A stretch of DNA of 52,674 nucleotides, taken from contig FR881201.1 of assembly GCA_000434735.1 (NCBI GenBank), positions 1 to 52,674 of the forward strand. The letters are read 5' to 3'. The DNA comes from Bacteroides sp. CAG:530. GTDB taxonomy: Bacteria; Bacteroidota; Bacteroidia; Bacteroidales; Bacteroidaceae. The notes under the pieces were generated by a model. That model saw nothing but the letters and a program-made list of their open reading frames with translations. It ran no database searches and was not told where the DNA came from. Made by a program: the position numbers and the translations under genes. Positions 44,187 through 52,674 of the stretch are shown here, piece after piece. Position 1 is the first letter of the stretch; every line of letters starts with the position of its first letter.

Positions 44187-44194
44187 TATCTTTG
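44187..44194 (+). promoter_or_regulatory. aroQ promoter
   Basis: The -7 box TATCTTTG has TCTG (one mismatch to TTTG) exactly 19 bp upstream (44164-44167), inside the xerD coding region. The start at 44245 is about 45 bases after the expected transcription start. The box lies in the xerD leader, face-to-face with the xerD promoter. Confidence 0.7.
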
Positions 44195-44208
44195 CACCAA
44201 ATTTCTCA

Positions 44209-44216
44209 CAAAGGTA
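44209..44216 (-). promoter_or_regulatory. xerD promoter
   Basis: On the minus strand the -7 box TACCTTTG has CTTG (one mismatch to TTTG) exactly 19 bp upstream (44239-44236). It lies inside the aroQ leader, 14 bp from the opposing aroQ -7 box. Confidence 0.7.
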
Positions 44217-44244
44217 CGAAAGGTTTTATTCTAAACAAGATATA

Positions 44245-44679
44245 ATGAGAATACAAATAATCAACGGCCCCAATATCAATCTATTAGGCAAGAGAGAGCC
44301 TTCCATCTACGGTTCGGTATCTTTCGAAGATTACCTTGCGGAGTTAAGAAAACAGTATCCGGAAATAGAAATCAGTTATTTCCAATCGAACGTAGAAGGC
44401 TTCATGATTGACAAAATTCACGAAGTAGGATTCGACTACGATGGCATTATCCTTAATGCGGGAGCTTATACGCATACATCCATCGCGTTGCAAGATGCCA
44501 TAAGAGCGGTACCCTCACCCACCATCGAGGTACACATATCTAATGTACACACCCGCGAAGAGTTCCGCCACAAATCAATGATTTCGTGCGCTTGTAAAGG
44601 AGTGATATGCGGTTTCGGCCTCGATTCGTACCGTCTGGCCTTAGAAGCCTTGCTGCATTCGGCACAGGCAAATAAATAA
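44245..44679 (+). CDS. aroQ: 3-dehydroquinate dehydratase, type II
   Basis: This shikimate-pathway enzyme converts 3-dehydroquinate to 3-dehydroshikimate and forms a dodecamer. From the ATG at 44245 the product is 144 residues, matching the family. The frame is open further upstream, but an upstream start would add about 49 non-homologous residues and place it over the xerD start and the promoter. Motifs are INGPNINLLGKREPSIYG (R17, catalytic Y22), NAGAYTHTS and EVHISNVHTREEFR (H102). It is followed 37 bases later by the pyruvate kinase gene. Confidence 0.96.
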   Translation: MRIQIINGPNINLLGKREPSIYGSVSFEDYLAELRKQYPEIEISYFQSNVEGFMIDKIHEVGFDYDGIILNAGAYTHTSIALQDAIRAVPSPTIEVHISNVHTREEFRHKSMISCACKGVICGFGLDSYRLALEALLHSAQANK

Positions 44680-44716
44680 GAAGACAAACAGAAGAAACAT
44701 TTAGAACTATAACAAT

Positions 44717-46177
44717 ATGCTGCTTAAACAAACCAAAATCGTAGCGTCAATCTCTGACCTGCGTTGTGATGTAGATTTTATTAAAGCCCTTTTCAAGGCA
44801 GGTATGAACGTAGTGCGCATGAACACCGCACATGCTAACCGCGAAGGCTTTGAAAACCTAATCCGTAACGTTCGACAGGTGTCTAACCGTATCGGTATCT
44901 TGATGGATACCAAAGGTCCTGAAGTTCGTACTACTAACAATGCAGAAGGTTCTATCGATTATAAAATAGGCGATAAAGTACGCATCGTTGGTAATCCGGA
45001 ACAAGACACTACACGCGAGTGTATCTGCGTGTCATATCCTAACTTCGTACGCGACCTTTCTGTAGGTGCGCACGTACTTATAGACGATGGTGACTTGGAT
45101 TTGGTTGTAACCGATAAGAACGAAAACGCTCTTTACTGCGAAGTATGCAACGACGCCACTCTGGGCAACCGCAAGAGTGTTAACGTGCCGGGCGTACGTA
45201 TCAACCTCCCGTCATTGACTGAAAAAGACCGTAACAACATCTTATATGCTATAGAAAAGGAAATCGATTTCATCGCTCACTCATTTGTACGCAACAAACA
45301 AGACGTGCTCGATATTCGTGCCATCCTCGACGAACACCACAGCGACATAAAGATTATCGCTAAGATTGAGAACCAGGAAGGTGTAGACAACATTGACGAA
45401 ATACTTGAAGTAGCCGACGGTGTAATGGTAGCTCGTGGTGACCTTGGTATCGAAGTTCCGCAAGAACGCATCCCGGGTATCCAGCGTAAGCTTATTAAGA
45501 AATGTATCTTGGCTCGCAAGCCGGTAATCGTGGCTACACAGATGCTGCACACCATGATTAACAACCCGCGCCCTACACGTGCCGAAGTTACCGATATCGC
45601 CAACGCTATCTACTACCGTACAGACGCGTTGATGCTTAGCGGTGAAACAGCTTACGGTAAATATCCGGTAGAAGCTGTAAGCACTATGGCTAAGATTGCC
45701 GCTCAAGCAGAAAAAGACAAGATGGAAGAAAACGATATTCCAATTCCATTGACTCCAGAAAACACTAACGTAACAAGCTTCTTGGCTAAGCAAGCTGTAC
45801 GCGCCACTACTTTGATGCCTATCCGCGCCATCATTACCGATAGCTTCAGCGGACTGACAGCAAGAAACTTGGCGGCTTTCCGTGGTAAATATCCGGTTTT
45901 GGCTATCTGCTACAAAGAAAAGACTATGCGTCACTTGTCATTGTCATACGGTGTAGAAGCAATGTATATGCCTGAGAAAGCTAACGGACAGGAATATTAC
46001 ATCACTGCACTGCACAAGCTGATTAACGACGGTACTATTTCAAGAAATGACATGGTGGCTTATCTGAGTGGCGGTAAAGCAGGAACAAAGACATCATTCC
46101 TCGAAATCAATCAGGTAGACGACGTATTGAAGAATGAAAATGAATACGTATTGCCTAACCGCAACCGTTATCTATAA
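44717..46177 (+). CDS. pyk: Pyruvate kinase
   Basis: This is the last step of glycolysis: phosphoenolpyruvate plus ADP to pyruvate plus ATP. The 486-residue product has the N-terminal KIVASISDLRCDVDFIKALFKAGMNVVRMNTAHA, MDTKGPEVR, a small B domain (about 70-165), IAKIENQEGVDNIDEILEVADGVMVARGDLGIEVP (catalytic and metal residues) and a C-terminal allosteric domain of usual size. The N-terminal segment has VASISDLRCD where most homologues have TIGP, a feature shared by several Bacteroidetes enzymes as I recall. It probably belongs to one operon with aroQ, the methyltransferase and rbfA. Confidence 0.97.
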   Translation: MLLKQTKIVASISDLRCDVDFIKALFKAGMNVVRMNTAHANREGFENLIRNVRQVSNRIGILMDTKGPEVRTTNNAEGSIDYKIGDKVRIVGNPEQDTTRECICVSYPNFVRDLSVGAHVLIDDGDLDLVVTDKNENALYCEVCNDATLGNRKSVNVPGVRINLPSLTEKDRNNILYAIEKEIDFIAHSFVRNKQDVLDIRAILDEHHSDIKIIAKIENQEGVDNIDEILEVADGVMVARGDLGIEVPQERIPGIQRKLIKKCILARKPVIVATQMLHTMINNPRPTRAEVTDIANAIYYRTDALMLSGETAYGKYPVEAVSTMAKIAAQAEKDKMEENDIPIPLTPENTNVTSFLAKQAVRATTLMPIRAIITDSFSGLTARNLAAFRGKYPVLAICYKEKTMRHLSLSYGVEAMYMPEKANGQEYYITALHKLINDGTISRNDMVAYLSGGKAGTKTSFLEINQVDDVLKNENEYVLPNRNRYL

Positions 46178-46188
46178 ACCGAAGCAAT

Positions 46189-46830
46189 ATGAAAGAGACG
46201 GACGCTCTTGACGAGTATATACTTCAGCATATAGATGAAGAAGGAGATTATCTGAAAGCACTGTATCGGGCCACGCATATAAAATTGCTGCGCCCGCGCA
46301 TGGCTTCGGGACACCTGCAAGGCCGTATGCTAAAGATGTTTGTCCGAATGATCCGTCCGAAACAGGTGCTTGAGATAGGCACGTACAGTGGATATTCGGC
46401 TCTCTGTCTGGCAGAAGGACTTGAAGAGGGAGCAATGCTCCACACGTTCGAGATAAACGACGAACAAGAAGACTTTACTCGACCATGGCTGGAGAATTCG
46501 CCCTATTCTGACAAGATTAAATTCTATATCGGCGACGCTTTGCAGATAGTTCCATCAATGGATGTTATGTTCGACCTCGCCTTTATGGACGGAAACAAGC
46601 GGTATTATGTGGAGTACTACGAGATGATTCTTGAAAAGATGAACCCCGGAGGATATATCATTGCCGACAATACCCTATGGGATGGTCATGTTCTTGAACC
46701 CGAACCGCATCATACCGATACGCAAACCATTGGTATCAAAAAGTTTAATGACTTAGTGGCAGCCGACACACGTGTAGAGAAGGTTATACTTCCGCTGCGC
46801 GACGGACTGACCATTATTAGAAAAAAATAA
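46189..46830 (+). CDS. SAM-dependent O-methyltransferase (catechol/caffeoyl-CoA type fold)
   Basis: The 213-residue class I methyltransferase has the SAM motif VLEIGTYSGYSALCLAEGL (about 60-78), a second acidic motif HTFEINDEQ, and the metal/substrate region DLAFMDGNKRYYVEYYE and GGYIIADNTLWDGHV. The usual FIDAxK is FMDGNK here, but the metal-site Asp and the DNTLWDG segment are kept. Family members methylate catechol-like small molecules, or tRNA (TrmR). TrmR-type activity is possible given the neighbouring RNA gene rbfA. It lies 11 bases after pyk and six before rbfA. Confidence 0.9.
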   Translation: MKETDALDEYILQHIDEEGDYLKALYRATHIKLLRPRMASGHLQGRMLKMFVRMIRPKQVLEIGTYSGYSALCLAEGLEEGAMLHTFEINDEQEDFTRPWLENSPYSDKIKFYIGDALQIVPSMDVMFDLAFMDGNKRYYVEYYEMILEKMNPGGYIIADNTLWDGHVLEPEPHHTDTQTIGIKKFNDLVAADTRVEKVILPLRDGLTIIRKK

Positions 46831-46836
46831 AAGATT

Positions 46837-47172
46837 ATGGAAACAACCAGACAAAACAAGATTGCCCGCCTAATACAAAAGGAGTTAGGCGACATATTCC
46901 TGTTGCAGACCAAAGCGATGCATGGCGTATTAGTATCAGTCAGCATTGTCCGCATCAGCCCCGACATGAGCTACGCTCGTGTTTATCTCAGCGTATTCCC
47001 TTCTGAAAGAAGCGAAGAAATCGTGAAGAACATCAATGACAACATGAAAGCTATACGCTTTGAGTTGGGAAACCGTGTTCGCCATCAGTTGCGCATCATT
47101 CCTGAGCTGAAGTTCTTCGTTGATGACTCTCTGGATTATGCGGCACACATTGATGAGTTGCTGAAAAAATAA
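46837..47172 (+). CDS. rbfA: 30S ribosome-binding factor A
   Basis: RbfA helps 16S rRNA maturation, especially under cold conditions. The 111-residue product has a KH-like fold with the RbfA pattern (RLIQKELGDIFLL, VSIVRISPDMSYARVYLSVFP, NRVRHQLRIIPELKFFVDDSLDYA). Length is typical. It is the last gene before a strong stem-loop at 47198-47251. Confidence 0.96.
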   Translation: METTRQNKIARLIQKELGDIFLLQTKAMHGVLVSVSIVRISPDMSYARVYLSVFPSERSEEIVKNINDNMKAIRFELGNRVRHQLRIIPELKFFVDDSLDYAAHIDELLKK

Positions 47173-47197
47173 CGAACGTATAACGTATATATATTAA

Positions 47198-47257
47198 GGA
47201 GGGTGTGTCAAAAAAAGCAATGTTACTTGTATGTTTTTTGACACGCCCTCCATTTTT
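47198..47257 (+). terminator. Strong stem-loop/terminator between rbfA and the LolC/E-like gene
   Basis: An 18-bp stem with one G-U wobble (GGAGGGTGTGTCAAAAAA with TTTTTTGACACGCCCTCC) is followed by TTTTTT. It ends only ~10 bases before the next start, so the following gene has almost no room for its own promoter. Confidence 0.85.
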
Positions 47258-47266
47258 TAATAGACC

Positions 47267-48499
47267 ATGAACTTTCCCTTTTACATTGCCCGTCGGTACT
47301 TGCTTTCCAAGAAATCGCATAATGCCATAAACATCATTTCCGGAATATCTGTATGCGGAGTATCGCTTGCTACGCTGGCACTGGTTTGTACACTCTCCGT
47401 GTTCAACGGATTTCAGGACTTGGTTGCCACTTTCTTTACGGCATTCGACCCTGAACTGAAGATAACGGCTGCAAAAGGAAAGCTCATAGATAGCGAAGAC
47501 TCACGCTTATTGCAACTGAAAGAACTTCCGCAGATAGAAGTGTACTCATTGTCATTAGAAGACAACGTAATGGTACAATATGGTGAGAAACAAGCTATGG
47601 CTACACTGAAAGGGATAGAAGACAATTTTGACCAGCTCACTCCTATCGACAGCATCTTATACGGTCAGGGCAACTTGCTGCTGCATGATGAGGTAGCCAA
47701 TTATGCCATTCCAGGCATACAACTCATGTCTACATTGGGCTGCGGAATACGCTTCCTCGACCCGTTGGAGATTTACGCCCCACGCCGAGGCGCGAAAGTC
47801 AACCTTGCCAACCCGTCTACTGCATTCGTAACAGGCGACTTGTTCTCTTCGGGACTGGTATTCGCCGTAAACCAAGAGAAATACGACGCTTCGTACATAC
47901 TTACATCGCTGCAGTTTGCCCGAAAGATATTCCAGACTACCACCGGAGCCACAGCCGTCAACTTAAAACTGAAGGCCGGAACAAACACCGATGCCGTAAA
48001 GAAAGAAATCCAGAAACAGCTAGGCGATGATTTCCGCGTACAAAACCGCTACGAGCAACAAGCCGACACATACCGAATCATGGAGATAGAGAAATTCATC
48101 TCTTATTTATTCCTCACATTCATCCTGATGATAGCATGCTTCAATGTCATAGGGTCATTATCCATGCTTATAATCGATAAACGCGATGACGTGGTTACCC
48201 TGCGTAACTTAGGAGCGAGCGACAAGCAGATTACACGTATCTTCTTGTTCGAAGGCCGACTCATTTCTTTTGCCGGAGCTTCTATCGGCGTAGTGCTGGG
48301 ACTGACGCTTTGCTGGCTTCAACAAGAGTATGGTTTGATATCATTAGGCGACTCCGGAAGCTTTATCGTCAACGCCTATCCCGTAAGCGTACATGCTGCC
48401 GACGTAGCCATTGTGTTCGTTACCGTGCTGGCTGTAGGCTTCCTTTCCGTATGGTATCCGGTGCGCTATCTCAGCAAGCGACTACTTAAAAACGGGTAG
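47267..48499 (+). CDS. LolC/LolE-family ABC transporter permease
   Basis: The 410-residue inner-membrane protein has one N-terminal helix (about 20-45, ISGISVCGVSLATLALVCTLSVFNGF) and a large periplasmic domain (about 48-275). Three C-terminal helices belong to the FtsX domain (FLTFILMIACFNVIGSLSMLIIDKRDDVVTLRNLGAS, then about 330-350 and 380-400). This is the LolC/E type that extracts lipoproteins from the inner membrane. The start YIARRYLLSKKSHNAINIISGISV is characteristic. In Bacteroidetes a single homologue usually works as a homodimer with LolD encoded elsewhere; that is background knowledge. Confidence 0.92.
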   Translation: MNFPFYIARRYLLSKKSHNAINIISGISVCGVSLATLALVCTLSVFNGFQDLVATFFTAFDPELKITAAKGKLIDSEDSRLLQLKELPQIEVYSLSLEDNVMVQYGEKQAMATLKGIEDNFDQLTPIDSILYGQGNLLLHDEVANYAIPGIQLMSTLGCGIRFLDPLEIYAPRRGAKVNLANPSTAFVTGDLFSSGLVFAVNQEKYDASYILTSLQFARKIFQTTTGATAVNLKLKAGTNTDAVKKEIQKQLGDDFRVQNRYEQQADTYRIMEIEKFISYLFLTFILMIACFNVIGSLSMLIIDKRDDVVTLRNLGASDKQITRIFLFEGRLISFAGASIGVVLGLTLCWLQQEYGLISLGDSGSFIVNAYPVSVHAADVAIVFVTVLAVGFLSVWYPVRYLSKRLLKNG

Positions 48500-48699
48500 A
48501 AAAATTAATATTCCACATCATTTTATAAGAGCTTAAGTATCGGCTTAATATCGATAATTCCACTTCCACATAGCCTAAAACAAGCTCTAAAACGCTCGAA
48601 ATATGTTGTTTAGCATATTCCGCACCCCCATCGTACACATTCAGGTGATTTTTGCACAAAACAAAACAGAATTTCCACATATTAGGAACATTGCAAACC

Positions 48700-48707
48700 T
48701 ACCTTTG
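48700..48707 (+). promoter_or_regulatory. -7 promoter box of the second SusCD operon
   Basis: TACCTTTG fits TAnnTTTG and lies 55 bases before the SusC start. The -33 position (ACAT) is poor. Confidence 0.55.
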
Positions 48708-48762
48708 CCACCGAGGTTTATGAAAGAACCTTATTTCTAATTCAAAAAACAATAAAAATACT

Positions 48763-51700
48763 ATGATTCGAACAAACGAATTTACGAGAAAGCTGTTTTC
48801 GCTCATATTAGTGAGTATGATCAGCGTATTTGCTTTCGCACAAGCGAGACAAGTAAAAGGTACAGTAAAAGACTCCTCCGGAGAACCGATGATTGGAGTA
48901 AACGTACTGGTAAAAGGTACAACTAACGGTACTATTACCGATTTCGACGGTAATTTCACTCTAAACGATGTAAAAGACACCGACGTACTTACAGTTACAT
49001 ACATTGGCTATGTAAAACAAGAAGTAAAAGTAGGTGCACAGAAAGTCATCGCATTCGTATTAAAAGAAGACACTGAGACTTTGGATGAAGTTGTGGTTGT
49101 TGGTTATGGTGTCCAGAAAAAATCGGATGTAACCGGTTCTGTAGGAAGCGTAAAAAGCGAAAACATCTTGGCCAAAGGTGCTACTTCAGTAATGGAGTCA
49201 TTGCAAGGACAAGTTGCCGGTGTAGACATCTCACAAAGTTCAAGCCGTGCAGGTGAAGGTTTCAACATCGCTATCCGTGGTAAGAGTTCTATGGCTGGAG
49301 GTTCTCCGCTGTACGTTATCGATGGTGTGGTTTGCGACAACATGGATTTCTTGAACCCTGCCGACATTGAAAAGATTGATATCTTGAAAGATGCTTCTTC
49401 TACAGCTATCTACGGTTCTCGCGCTACTAACGGTGTGGTAATGATCACTACCAAGCAAGCTGGTACCGCTAGCATGGAAGATGTAAAGGCTAAAGTTTCT
49501 TACGATGGTTATTATGGATGGAAGCGTGTTGCCAACATGCCTGAATTCATGAGCGGTGACGAATGGACTAACTATCGTTTCCAGCGTTACACTACATTGA
49601 AGTCTACAGATGCCGACGGTCATCCTACTTATCAGATGAAAGATTCAGACTGGAAGGCATTCTGGGGTAACAACAGTCCAAGAATGATGGAAACATTCCT
49701 TAGCAAGAGCTATCAGGATTGGCCCGATTTGGTTACTACCGACGGACAGCAGCAAAACCACTACCTCAATATTGCAGGTAACGCACGCAACGTATCTTAC
49801 CGCGTAGGTTTGGGTTATCAGAAAGAAGACGGTATCTTGGCCGACTCATACGAACGCTGGAACTTGAAAGCTGCCGTTGACCACAAGATTAACGACATGT
49901 TTAAAGTTGGTGCTTTGGTTAACTTGTCTACATCACTGAAAGACTACGGAAGCAAGAACTCTGTATTGAACGGATTCCGCGCTAACCCGTACTGGGAACC
50001 TTACTACTGGGAAGGAGAAAACAAAGGCGAATTGATTCTTCAGCCTGCTAAAGACGCTGCCATCTTCCCTAACGGCAACGGTTTCACTTCTACTCTTAAC
50101 CCGTTGGTTGACCGTCAGAACTCTAAGGACGAGACTCGCCAATACAATGTAATGGGTAACATCTACTTGCAGTTCACTCCTATTAAGGACTTGATCTTGA
50201 AAACTACATTCTCTCCTACTTACGACCGCAGTAAGCAGGGACAGTTCTATGGAGTTTACACAGAAAGCCAATACTCATCTAAGAACCCTGATACTGGTGA
50301 AAAATATAATAAGGCAACAATCACTAACCTGGATCGCTTTACTTATACTTGGGATACTCAGGCTAACTACATGAAGACATTTGGTGATCACAGCCTCAAC
50401 GCATTGGCTTTGTTCAGTGTATACAGCTCAACTACCGAAGGCGATGGCATCACAGCTAACGATATGCCGTTCGATGTAGACTGGTACAACACAGGTTCTG
50501 CCAAGTTCTTCACTAACGCAGAAAGCTACTACAAGAAAATCACTATGTTGTCATACGTACTCCGTTTGAACTATAGCTATAAAGGACGTTACTTGGCTAC
50601 TGTATCAAGTCGTTGGGATGGTAGCTCTAAGTTCCAGAAAGAAAACCGTTGGGGTGCATTCCCGTCAATGGCTTTGGCTTGGCGTATCAGCGAAGAAGAC
50701 TTCATGAAAAAAGTAGACTGGGTAAGCAACTTGAAACTGAGAGCCAGTGTCGGTTTGACAGGTAACAACGCTAACGTAGGTCCTTACGATACTCAGGCTC
50801 TTGCAGGTACTAAATATTGGTACAACTTCGGCAGCACACCTGCTACTGGTTACGGTGTAAACGGTATCACCAACACTGCCCTTACTTGGGAAAAGACAAG
50901 AGAATTCAACGTAGGTTTGGACTTCGGATTCTTGAATAACCGCATCAGCGGTACTATCGACTGGTACAACAAGGTATCTCGCGATTTGCTTATGGAGCAG
51001 ATGACTCCGTTGGAACTGGGTTCTTCTACAGGAGCCATGATGAACAACGTAGGTAAAGTTAAGAACACAGGTCTTGAAATTGCTCTTACTACAACAAACG
51101 TACAGACTAAGAACTTCTTCTGGAGCACTACATTCTCATTCTCTACTAACAAGAACGAAATCCTTGAGTTGAACGGTGGTAAAGAAGACTTGGTAGCAAA
51201 CAAATGGTTCATCGGACAACCTATCGATGTATTGTACGACTATGAATACGACGGTGTATGTACTGCCGAAGAAGCTAAAGCATACGCTAACAACTCAGCC
51301 ATCAAGACTAAGTTCATAGAAGGTGAAATGAAGATTAAAGACCAGCAGCAGCCAGGCGAAGAAGGATATGGAGTAATCGACGAAAACGACCTTGTAGTAT
51401 TAGGACACGCACTGCCTACTTGGAGCGGTAGCATTTCATCGAACATGACATATAAGAACTTTGACTTCTCATTCTCTATCTACACTAAACAAGGTTGTAA
51501 GGTAGCCAGCCCGTTCATGGCTGAATTTACCAACTACAAAGACCGTGGACGTAACAAGCTGAAAATGGATTACTACATCCCGGCAGGAACTCCGGTTCTT
51601 AACGCTGACGGTAAAGGCTATACTTTGACTACAGAAGCTCACTACGGTTCTTATCCTTATCCTACTAACACCGGATCTAACAACTACGGTGGTGGTATCG

Positions 51701-51978
51701 GTTGGGGTACTGACAAGCAGACTACTTATGCAAGCAACTCATACGTAGACAACTCATTCTGGAAAGTTAAGAACATTACTTTAGGTTACACATTCCCTAA
51801 GACATGGATGTCTAAACTTGGAGTTGAAAGTCTTCGTCTTTACGTAAACGTATTGAATCCGTTCACATTTACTGACTATAAAGGATTCGATCCTGAATGG
51901 GCAGACGCTAAGCTGAACGACGGTACAGGTGGTCCAAGCTCACGCACATATCAAGTAGGTGTTAATTTGAAATTCTAA
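48763..51978 (+). CDS. SusC-like TonB-dependent outer-membrane transporter (second locus)
   Basis: The 1071-residue protein has a signal peptide to about residue 28 (FAFAQ). A carboxypeptidase-D-like domain follows (VKGTVKDSSGEPMIGVNVLVKG), then DEVVVVGYGVQKKSDVTGSVGSV, the plug (AGVDISQSSSRAGEGFNIAIRG, ASSTAIYGSRATNGVVMITTKQ) and a long barrel ending QVGVNLKF. It differs from the first SusC of the window in loops and length and is paired with its own SusD. Very biased codon use suggests high expression. The substrate is unknown because the rest of the locus lies outside the window. Confidence 0.96.
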   Translation: MIRTNEFTRKLFSLILVSMISVFAFAQARQVKGTVKDSSGEPMIGVNVLVKGTTNGTITDFDGNFTLNDVKDTDVLTVTYIGYVKQEVKVGAQKVIAFVLKEDTETLDEVVVVGYGVQKKSDVTGSVGSVKSENILAKGATSVMESLQGQVAGVDISQSSSRAGEGFNIAIRGKSSMAGGSPLYVIDGVVCDNMDFLNPADIEKIDILKDASSTAIYGSRATNGVVMITTKQAGTASMEDVKAKVSYDGYYGWKRVANMPEFMSGDEWTNYRFQRYTTLKSTDADGHPTYQMKDSDWKAFWGNNSPRMMETFLSKSYQDWPDLVTTDGQQQNHYLNIAGNARNVSYRVGLGYQKEDGILADSYERWNLKAAVDHKINDMFKVGALVNLSTSLKDYGSKNSVLNGFRANPYWEPYYWEGENKGELILQPAKDAAIFPNGNGFTSTLNPLVDRQNSKDETRQYNVMGNIYLQFTPIKDLILKTTFSPTYDRSKQGQFYGVYTESQYSSKNPDTGEKYNKATITNLDRFTYTWDTQANYMKTFGDHSLNALALFSVYSSTTEGDGITANDMPFDVDWYNTGSAKFFTNAESYYKKITMLSYVLRLNYSYKGRYLATVSSRWDGSSKFQKENRWGAFPSMALAWRISEEDFMKKVDWVSNLKLRASVGLTGNNANVGPYDTQALAGTKYWYNFGSTPATGYGVNGITNTALTWEKTREFNVGLDFGFLNNRISGTIDWYNKVSRDLLMEQMTPLELGSSTGAMMNNVGKVKNTGLEIALTTTNVQTKNFFWSTTFSFSTNKNEILELNGGKEDLVANKWFIGQPIDVLYDYEYDGVCTAEEAKAYANNSAIKTKFIEGEMKIKDQQQPGEEGYGVIDENDLVVLGHALPTWSGSISSNMTYKNFDFSFSIYTKQGCKVASPFMAEFTNYKDRGRNKLKMDYYIPAGTPVLNADGKGYTLTTEAHYGSYPYPTNTGSNNYGGGIGWGTDKQTTYASNSYVDNSFWKVKNITLGYTFPKTWMSKLGVESLRLYVNVLNPFTFTDYKGFDPEWADAKLNDGTGGPSSRTYQVGVNLKF

Positions 51979-51993
51979 AAAAACAGAAATACA

Positions 51994-52674
51994 ATGAAAA
52001 AAATAATATATATCGCAGCTTGCCTTTTAGGATTTGCAACTAGCAGCTGCTCCGACTTTTTGGATCAAGACAACAAATCGGATGTTCCTTCTGGCGACTT
52101 TTACAATACTTCGACCGGATTCAACAGCCTGTTGAACTCTACATACTCTTCACTCCGTAGCGTATACGGAGAAGCACCTTGGGTGTTCAGCGCAGGTACC
52201 GACTTGTTTGCCGGTGGTAAACAGGGTGTAGACGCTATCGGTTTGTATGGCTCTTCATACAACTCTGCCGACGGTGATGTATTGAAGTTCTACACTGAAT
52301 GTTTCAAAGGTATACAGCAAGCTAATAGTGTTATCTACTACGGAGGCACTACAGCCGAAACATCTGTTAAGGCTCAGTATATTGACGAAGCTCGTTTTAT
52401 CAGAGCTTACTATTACTACCTGTTGGTACAGCAATTTGGCGCTGTAGCTCTGCAGCAGCAAATGTTCTCAACCGCCGAAATGAGTCATGCACGTACTGAT
52501 GCCGCTACTGTATATCAGTTCGTAATCGACGAGTTTACCGACTTGGCTTCTTCTAACTCACACTTGTTGGAACGCAGCAAAACAACTGGCGGAAACTTCG
52601 GACGCGCTAACAAGCGTGCAGCTCTTCACTTCTTGGCTAAGACTTACTTGGCTCGCGGATACGAATCATTCGCC
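51994..52674 (+). CDS. SusD-like outer-membrane lipoprotein, partial (runs off the window)
   Basis: The frame opens at ATG 51994, 15 bases after the SusC stop, and is open to the last base (227 codons). The N-terminus is a lipoprotein signal (FATSSCSDFLDQDNK, Cys19), followed by SusD-type segments: SDVPSGDFYNTSTGFNSLLNSTYSSLR, FIRAYYYYLLVQQFGAVAL and NFGRANKRAALHFLAKTYLARG. It forms the lid of the preceding SusC. The C-terminal half, with the family signature, is not in the window. Confidence 0.95.
   Translation, partial: MKKIIYIAACLLGFATSSCSDFLDQDNKSDVPSGDFYNTSTGFNSLLNSTYSSLRSVYGEAPWVFSAGTDLFAGGKQGVDAIGLYGSSYNSADGDVLKFYTECFKGIQQANSVIYYGGTTAETSVKAQYIDEARFIRAYYYYLLVQQFGAVALQQQMFSTAEMSHARTDAATVYQFVIDEFTDLASSNSHLLERSKTTGGNFGRANKRAALHFLAKTYLARGYESFA

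Noticed and set aside
44098..44244. Longer N-terminus for AroQ (start at 44098)
   Set aside because: The extra 49 residues overlap xerD's start and both promoters and do not belong to the type II dehydroquinase fold; the ATG at 44245 gives the family length.

Overview
The window reads as chromosomal DNA of a gut Bacteroidales bacterium, most likely Bacteroides or Phocaeicola. The evidence is two SusC/SusD loci, the C-terminal end of a hybrid two-component sensor (HTCS), an RteA-like sensor of Bacteroides conjugative elements, surface lipoproteins with Bacteroidetes-type Cys-Lys-Asp-Asp export signals, and TAnnTTTG -7 promoter boxes upstream of many genes.

Region 1 (1-6941) is the end of a hemicellulose utilisation locus. 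It holds an HTCS regulator tail, a truncated IPT/TIG lipoprotein, and a tight operon of three secreted periplasmic-type enzymes: GH67 alpha-glucuronidase, a double-domain SGNH esterase and a GH97 alpha-glycosidase. Together these would remove (methyl)glucuronic acid, acetyl and probably alpha-galactosyl decorations from xylan fragments. From about 622 onward this stretch is visibly AT-richer than the rest.

Region 2 (6942-12000) is a decayed mobile element beside a tRNA-Phe gene. An RteA-like sensor kinase is cut at its H-box by an IS fragment. That fragment is fused to the 3' part of an AlbA_2-type ATP-binding protein gene. A full-length tyrosine recombinase follows, then a nested set of inverted repeats next to the tRNA.

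Region 3 (12000-20271) is housekeeping: RNase R, a CDF cation transporter, an NAD-dependent reductase overlapping a PAP2/inositol-phosphorylceramide-synthase-like membrane enzyme (a candidate sphingolipid pair), DusB, and a U32 tRNA/rRNA-hydroxylase-type protein.

Region 4 (20304-31723) has a tandem of two large zinc-metalloprotease family proteins, the second with its active site erased. They converge on a four-gene SusC-SusD-small lipoprotein-large lipoprotein operon that may import peptides.

Region 5 (31952-41144) holds an iron alcohol dehydrogenase, a 0.9 kb intergenic region with 22-bp periodic repeats, an orphan membrane protein, metG, and a flippase plus three glycosyltransferase-type genes for a surface glycan.

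Region 6 (41324-48499) is core: an abundant-type TPR lipoprotein, XerD, AroQ, pyruvate kinase, an O-methyltransferase, RbfA and a LolC/E-type permease. Region 7 (48763-end) is a second SusC/SusD pair, with SusD running off the window.

The observations most worth following are the protease/pseudoprotease pair beside a peptide-type SusCD system, a family of three intergenic arrays with a 22-bp period, the nested inverted repeats between integrase and tRNA-Phe, and face-to-face overlapping promoters between xerD and aroQ.
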